Shown: in pieces, positions 48,763 to 51,716 of the stretch
Layout of the letters: each line of letters opens with the position of its first letter
Position numbering within the stretch: position 1 is the first letter of the stretch
Source: Kiritimatiellota bacterium
GTDB lineage: Bacteria; Verrucomicrobiota; Kiritimatiellia; JAAZAB01
Assembly (NCBI GenBank): GCA_026398415.1
Contig: JAPLSY010000073.1
Location: forward strand, 1 to 51,716
Reading direction: 5' to 3'
DNA: 51,716 nucleotides
Made by a program: the position numbers and the translations under genes
The notes under the pieces: generated by a model
Told to the model about the DNA's origin: nothing
What the model saw: only the letters and a program-made list of their open reading frames with translations
The model's database searches: none

Positions 48763-49587
48763 ATGGAAAACGAACCGACATTCACCATTCATGGCGCCCG
48801 CGGCACAATGGCGGTCTCCGGCCGCGCATTCAGCCGGTACGGCGGCGAAACGACCTGCTTCAGCCTGGCCACCCGGCAAGGGATTCTGATTGTTGACGCC
48901 GGCACGGGAATTATCGCGCTGGGCGACCAGTTGATGCGCCAGAGCGATCTCCCGCCCATTACGATCATGTTCACCCATTTGCACCTGGACCATGTGATCG
49001 GCTTGCCCCTTTTCAAGCCGCTCTACCGGAAGGGTGCTTCGATCACGCTGATGGCCGACCCGCACCGGAAAGAGAATTGGCCGGGTTGTTTGCGGACGCT
49101 TGTTGCCCCGCCGTTTTGGCCGCTGGACCTGTGGCACTTCGGCGCCGCCATTCGATTCCAGCCGCTCCCCCGGCAAAATCGCCGCATGCGAACGTACGGT
49201 GTCGAGATCGCCTGGCATCCGCTTCGGCATCCCCAGCAATGCCTGGCCTATCGCTTGGGCATCCAAAAACATTCCGTCGTCATCGCCACCGACAACGAAC
49301 TCGACGCTGATACCGCCAACGGTGGTTTTACGGATTTTTGCCGCGGGGCATCGGTACTGATTGCTGACGCGCAATATACCACGGCCGAATATTTCACAAA
49401 GCACGGCTGGGGGCACGGCACTTGGGCCGCATGTGCCCGCCTGGCCGCCACGGCCGGCGTGGGCAGGTTGATCCTGACCCATCATGACCGCCGCCGGCAA
49501 GACGCGCAGATTGATCGCCTGGTTCGCCAAGCGCAGCGTATATTTCCCGCCACGCACGCGGCGCGCTCCGGCATGCGGGTATATTAA
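48763..49587 (+). CDS. Metallo-beta-lactamase-fold phosphodiesterase/hydrolase
   Basis: 274 residues from the ATG at 48763; the frame also allows a GTG at 48697, but the N-terminal IHGARGTMAVSGRAFSRYGG-ETTCFSL is the usual beginning of this branch. Zinc ligands H72, H74, D76 and H77 in THLHLDHVIG, then VVIATDNELDAD, VLIADAQYTTAEY and ILTHHDRRRQD near the end. The branch includes cyclic nucleotide phosphodiesterases and RNase Z-like enzymes. The substrate is unknown. It is divergent from the lar operon. Confidence 0.85.
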   Translation: MENEPTFTIHGARGTMAVSGRAFSRYGGETTCFSLATRQGILIVDAGTGIIALGDQLMRQSDLPPITIMFTHLHLDHVIGLPLFKPLYRKGASITLMADPHRKENWPGCLRTLVAPPFWPLDLWHFGAAIRFQPLPRQNRRMRTYGVEIAWHPLRHPQQCLAYRLGIQKHSVVIATDNELDADTANGGFTDFCRGASVLIADAQYTTAEYFTKHGWGHGTWAACARLAATAGVGRLILTHHDRRRQDAQIDRLVRQAQRIFPATHAARSGMRVY

Positions 49588-49666
49588 CCTTCCTATAATA
49601 ATCCGGCTGGTATTGCATGGGCCGACGTTGCCAACGCGATTCACACGCACTTTATCAGCCAAACAG

Positions 49667-50449
49667 TCAACTTGCGGCAGTAAAACCGCTGTGCGTGAGA
49701 ATAAAATTAATGATTGGGGTCGGGTTATCTAAACCGTGCGGATGATGCCGCCCACCTTTTTTAACAATAACCTCTATCTTTCCGCCAAACTGTTCATATC
49801 GCTGCTTGAGCATTAGCGTGTTGTCCTCATAGGATACGACCTCGTCTGCATCGCCGCTGACATGCAGAAGCGGAATGCGGGCGTCGGCCAGCGGCTTGAG
49901 ATTATCGATCGGGTTCTTTTTGTACGCCAACGCTTCTGCTTCTGATCGAAAGTGGTAACATTGAATCAATTTTTCCCAGCGCGACGGAAGACCCGGCCCT
50001 CTGCCTTTGCCTCCCGGGCAACTCTTGAAATCGCAGACCGGATTGTCGGCATAAATACAACCGACCCAATCCGGATGATTGATGGCCCAGGTGTACGCAA
50101 ATAAACCTCCGATGCTTAATCCTTCGAGAGCCGGCTTCGGCGAAAAACCGTGTTTTGTGGTCAGTTGCCGGTATAAAGCATCCCAATGGGCCATGGCATC
50201 CGGGCAGGCGTAGCTTTCACCTGTATCTATGAAAGCAAGGAAAAAACCTTTCATCAAAAGCGCCAGATCAACTTCAGGACGGTGATCAAAATAAGCCGCA
50301 CGCCAAATCCAGGGATAATTGTCGGCACCGTGTTTCGGTTCAACAACTATCACGGGACAGCCATTCAGCATCGAGTCATAACGTCTGAATCCGTGATATT
50401 CTGACTGCTTGCCGTCAAAAGGCGGTACCTTCCGGTTTATCTGGCGCAT
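49667..50449 (-). CDS. Alpha/beta hydrolase
   Basis: 260 residues, no signal peptide. Catalytic triad layout visible: nucleophile Ser112 in GLSIGG, acid within LHVSGDADEVVSYEDNT, and His in KGGRHHPHGLDNP. CPVIVVEPKHGADNYPWIWR forms the first strand and oxyanion region. Family: dienelactone-hydrolase/prolyl-oligopeptidase-like; the substrate may be a carbohydrate or peptide ester. Monocistronic. Confidence 0.85.
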   Translation of the reverse strand: MRQINRKVPPFDGKQSEYHGFRRYDSMLNGCPVIVVEPKHGADNYPWIWRAAYFDHRPEVDLALLMKGFFLAFIDTGESYACPDAMAHWDALYRQLTTKHGFSPKPALEGLSIGGLFAYTWAINHPDWVGCIYADNPVCDFKSCPGGKGRGPGLPSRWEKLIQCYHFRSEAEALAYKKNPIDNLKPLADARIPLLHVSGDADEVVSYEDNTLMLKQRYEQFGGKIEVIVKKGGRHHPHGLDNPTPIINFILTHSGFTAAS

Positions 50450-50665
50450 ATTTATTTTCCTTAATTAACGGATCTTCCGCAGTCACGCGCTTGTAAGCCA
50501 TTGCGTTCTCCTCGTGTTGTGGCATACACAGAATGCAACTGACGGCGCGACTTTCCCAAGTAACATATGTTGCCATCGCCGGGCTGATTCCATGCAAACA
50601 GGGGATCAATATCGGTTTCAGCCAACCGAGGAGTCGCAGGAGAACAATGGCGACCAGGACCAAGC
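50450..50665. other. Intergenic region
   Basis: About 216 bp. A minus-strand frame (50415-50663) has a hydrophobic start (VLVAIVLLRLLGWLKPILIP) but no Shine-Dalgarno and overlaps the hydrolase start; not called. Confidence 0.4.
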
Positions 50666-51373
50666 TCAGCGCGAGTCCTTTTGCTCCGTTGTAGCCGCAG
50701 ACTTGATGGACGCCTCTACGCGCCGTACTTCCGCCAGGATATCCGCCGCCGAGCCCCGCCCGGAGATCAACGTCTTGAAACTGCTTTGGCGCAAGACATA
50801 GGAAAGGCGCGCGAGCAAATGCAAATGGATGCGCGGCGCCGAACTGACCAGCGTAAAGAGCGCATAAACCGGCTGACCATCCAGGGCGCCGAAATCCACC
50901 GGCTTAGCCAGCAGGCACAGAGTCACCAGCGGCTGGGTCACGCGCAAAACGATCGGATTGCGCGGATGCGGAATGGCAATGCCGTCGCCAACCGCGGTCG
51001 AGGCCAGGGCTTCACGGGCCATGAGCATCCGATACAGCAATTCGCGATCCACGCCGTCGGGCAATCGCAGGAGATTAACGATCGCGCGCAGGACGGAGGG
51101 TTTATCGGTTCCGCCAACCTCGTGGAAGATACCACCGATGGAGAGCGCATCCGAAAAGGACGGCATGCGCTCGCGCTCCTCGTTTTCACCGTAAAAGAGA
51201 GCGGGAGGTACTTTTAGTTTATGGGCGGTTGCCCACTCCAGCAGTTCCGCGCGGTTGAAGCGAAACTGGCTGCCGATCCGACTGGCCGGCAAGCCGTCAT
51301 GTTTCACCCAGCGCAAGACGGTTCGTTCCGAAACATTCAGACGTTCGGCCACATCACGTATAGACCATTGCAT
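50666..51373 (-). CDS. HTH-PTS EIIA (type 2) fusion protein
   Basis: 235 residues. Residues 1-52 are an excisionase/MerR-like winged HTH (WSIRDVAERLNVSERTVLRW, then GLPASRIGSQFRFNRAELLE). Residues ~75-225 are an EIIA domain of the fructose/nitrogen type with active-site His136 (GDGIAIPHPRNP), and L-rich VTLCLLAKPVDFGALDG. A regulator that senses phosphoryl flow of a PTS rather than a transporter: no EIIB/EIIC genes are nearby. Such HTH-PtsN fusions are common in PVC and delta-type bacteria. Confidence 0.9.
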   Translation of the reverse strand: MQWSIRDVAERLNVSERTVLRWVKHDGLPASRIGSQFRFNRAELLEWATAHKLKVPPALFYGENEERERMPSFSDALSIGGIFHEVGGTDKPSVLRAIVNLLRLPDGVDRELLYRMLMAREALASTAVGDGIAIPHPRNPIVLRVTQPLVTLCLLAKPVDFGALDGQPVYALFTLVSSAPRIHLHLLARLSYVLRQSSFKTLISGRGSAADILAEVRRVEASIKSAATTEQKDSR

Positions 51374-51433
51374 AATGTACTTACTCCCAACAATACAATA
51401 ATTTTCATCAACATTCGCTTGGACATGGACCTG

Positions 51434-51469
51434 CCCACCGCAGTCCGCCGGCTGGCGGACGCAGGCGGG
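51434..51469. repeat. Palindromic GTCCGCC...GGCGGAC repeat (probable tRNA terminator)
   Basis: GTCCGCC-GGCT-GGCGGAC with partly complementary outer arms, immediately 3' of tRNA-Pro on the minus strand. Looks like a dispersed REP-type stem-loop, here perhaps acting as terminator or 3' stabiliser. Confidence 0.6.
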
Positions 51470-51543
51470 TCGGGGCGGCGGGATTTGAACCCACGACTTC
51501 CAGCGCCCAAGGCTGGCGCGCTACCAGGCTGCGCTACACCCCG
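51470..51543 (-). tRNA. tRNA-Pro (anticodon TGG)
   Basis: 74 nt on the minus strand: acceptor CGGGGTG/CGCCCCG, D arm with AGCGCAGCCTGGTAGCGC, anticodon stem CCAGC/GCTGG around CTTGGGC (anticodon TGG), T arm GTGGG-TTCAAAT-CCCGC, discriminator A. CCA is not encoded, in contrast to the Arg and Tyr tRNAs in this window. Confidence 0.95.
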
Positions 51544-51552
51544 TGTTAAATC

Positions 51553-51610
51553 AGAAGTCAGATCCCAGAGATCAGAACAACGTGTTTCCCGTCTGTCCTC
51601 TGTCGTCTGT
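51553..51610. repeat. Low-complexity repeat upstream of tRNA-Pro
   Basis: gaagtcagatcccagagatc and gtctgtcctctgtcgtctgt; the latter on the minus strand reads as GACAGACGACAGAGGACAGAC-like words, the same family as at 2626 and 45717. The rest of 51544-51716 has no gene. Confidence 0.6.
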
Positions 51611-51716
51611 CATCCGCAATTCGCGCTCTGCTATAGCACAACGAAGCGTATCCGGCAAGTGCACAGATCCATGCGCCCATATTATTTCTTGTCACATTTC
51701 GGATTGTATCATAATG

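Overview
The window looks like the chromosome of a PVC-type bacterium, most likely Kiritimatiellota, Lentisphaerota or a relative. The evidence is the mix of gene families: a secreted FG-GAP/VCBS-repeat protein, a uroporphyrinogen-decarboxylase-like protein, Gfo/Idh with larB and larC, a PfkB kinase, an HTH-EIIA fusion, and a Hanks-type kinase with an N-terminal zinc ribbon. The taxonomic call is inference. No rRNA or other definitive marker is present.

Layout. (1) 1-2737: a secreted repeat protein between intergenic low-complexity repeats and a small gene remnant. (2) 2774-19029: a 16.3 kb integrated island bounded by a perfect 42-bp direct repeat. The left copy is the 5' half of an intact tRNA-Arg(CCT); the right copy is an orphan 5' half. 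The island carries a tyrosine integrase, phage-type replication genes (ssDNA-binding-like protein, HTH regulators, primase-helicase with nearby iteron-like repeats) and a terminase-small-subunit-like gene, but no capsid, portal, tail or large terminase gene. That is the outline of a phage satellite. Its cargo is a translationally coupled four-gene operon (10610-14970) containing a 601-aa protein with 107 cysteines in CXXX repeats, a small Cys-rich protein and a radical SAM/SPASM enzyme. This is a candidate giant-precursor RiPP system and the most interesting item here. A small membrane protein, a HEPN-like protein, an anchored ankyrin protein and a hicBA pair follow. (3) 19030-24293: EF-hand protein, endonuclease/phosphatase-family protein, URO-D-like protein, DUF1638-like protein, lytic transglycosylase and tRNA-Tyr(GTA). 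(4) 24244-35200: a decayed accessory region with tandem copies of the tRNA-Tyr 3' half, small stress-type membrane proteins (one frameshifted) sharing an upstream element, a UbiB kinase/TIR gene pair, transposase and other remnants, a short-chain dehydrogenase, a flavin reductase, a metallophosphoesterase and an ankyrin lipoprotein related to the island's. (5) 35253-51716: ordinary chromosome: glpK, proB-proA, PfkB kinase, Ser/Thr kinase, hisI, HU, dapF, a Gfo/Idh-larB-larC operon for the nickel-pincer cofactor, a metallo-beta-lactamase-fold protein, an alpha/beta hydrolase, an HTH-EIIA protein and tRNA-Pro(TGG).

How it works together. The island appears able to integrate and excise (integrase), replicate (primase-helicase plus repeats) and possibly redirect a helper phage's packaging (TerS). 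It also carries cargo for making a heavily modified Cys-rich product and for defence or addiction (HEPN-like protein, HicBA). The right part of the window is core metabolism: proline, histidine and lysine/peptidoglycan precursors, glycerol uptake and nickel-cofactor synthesis. All functional calls come from reading translations and motifs by eye; no database search was run.
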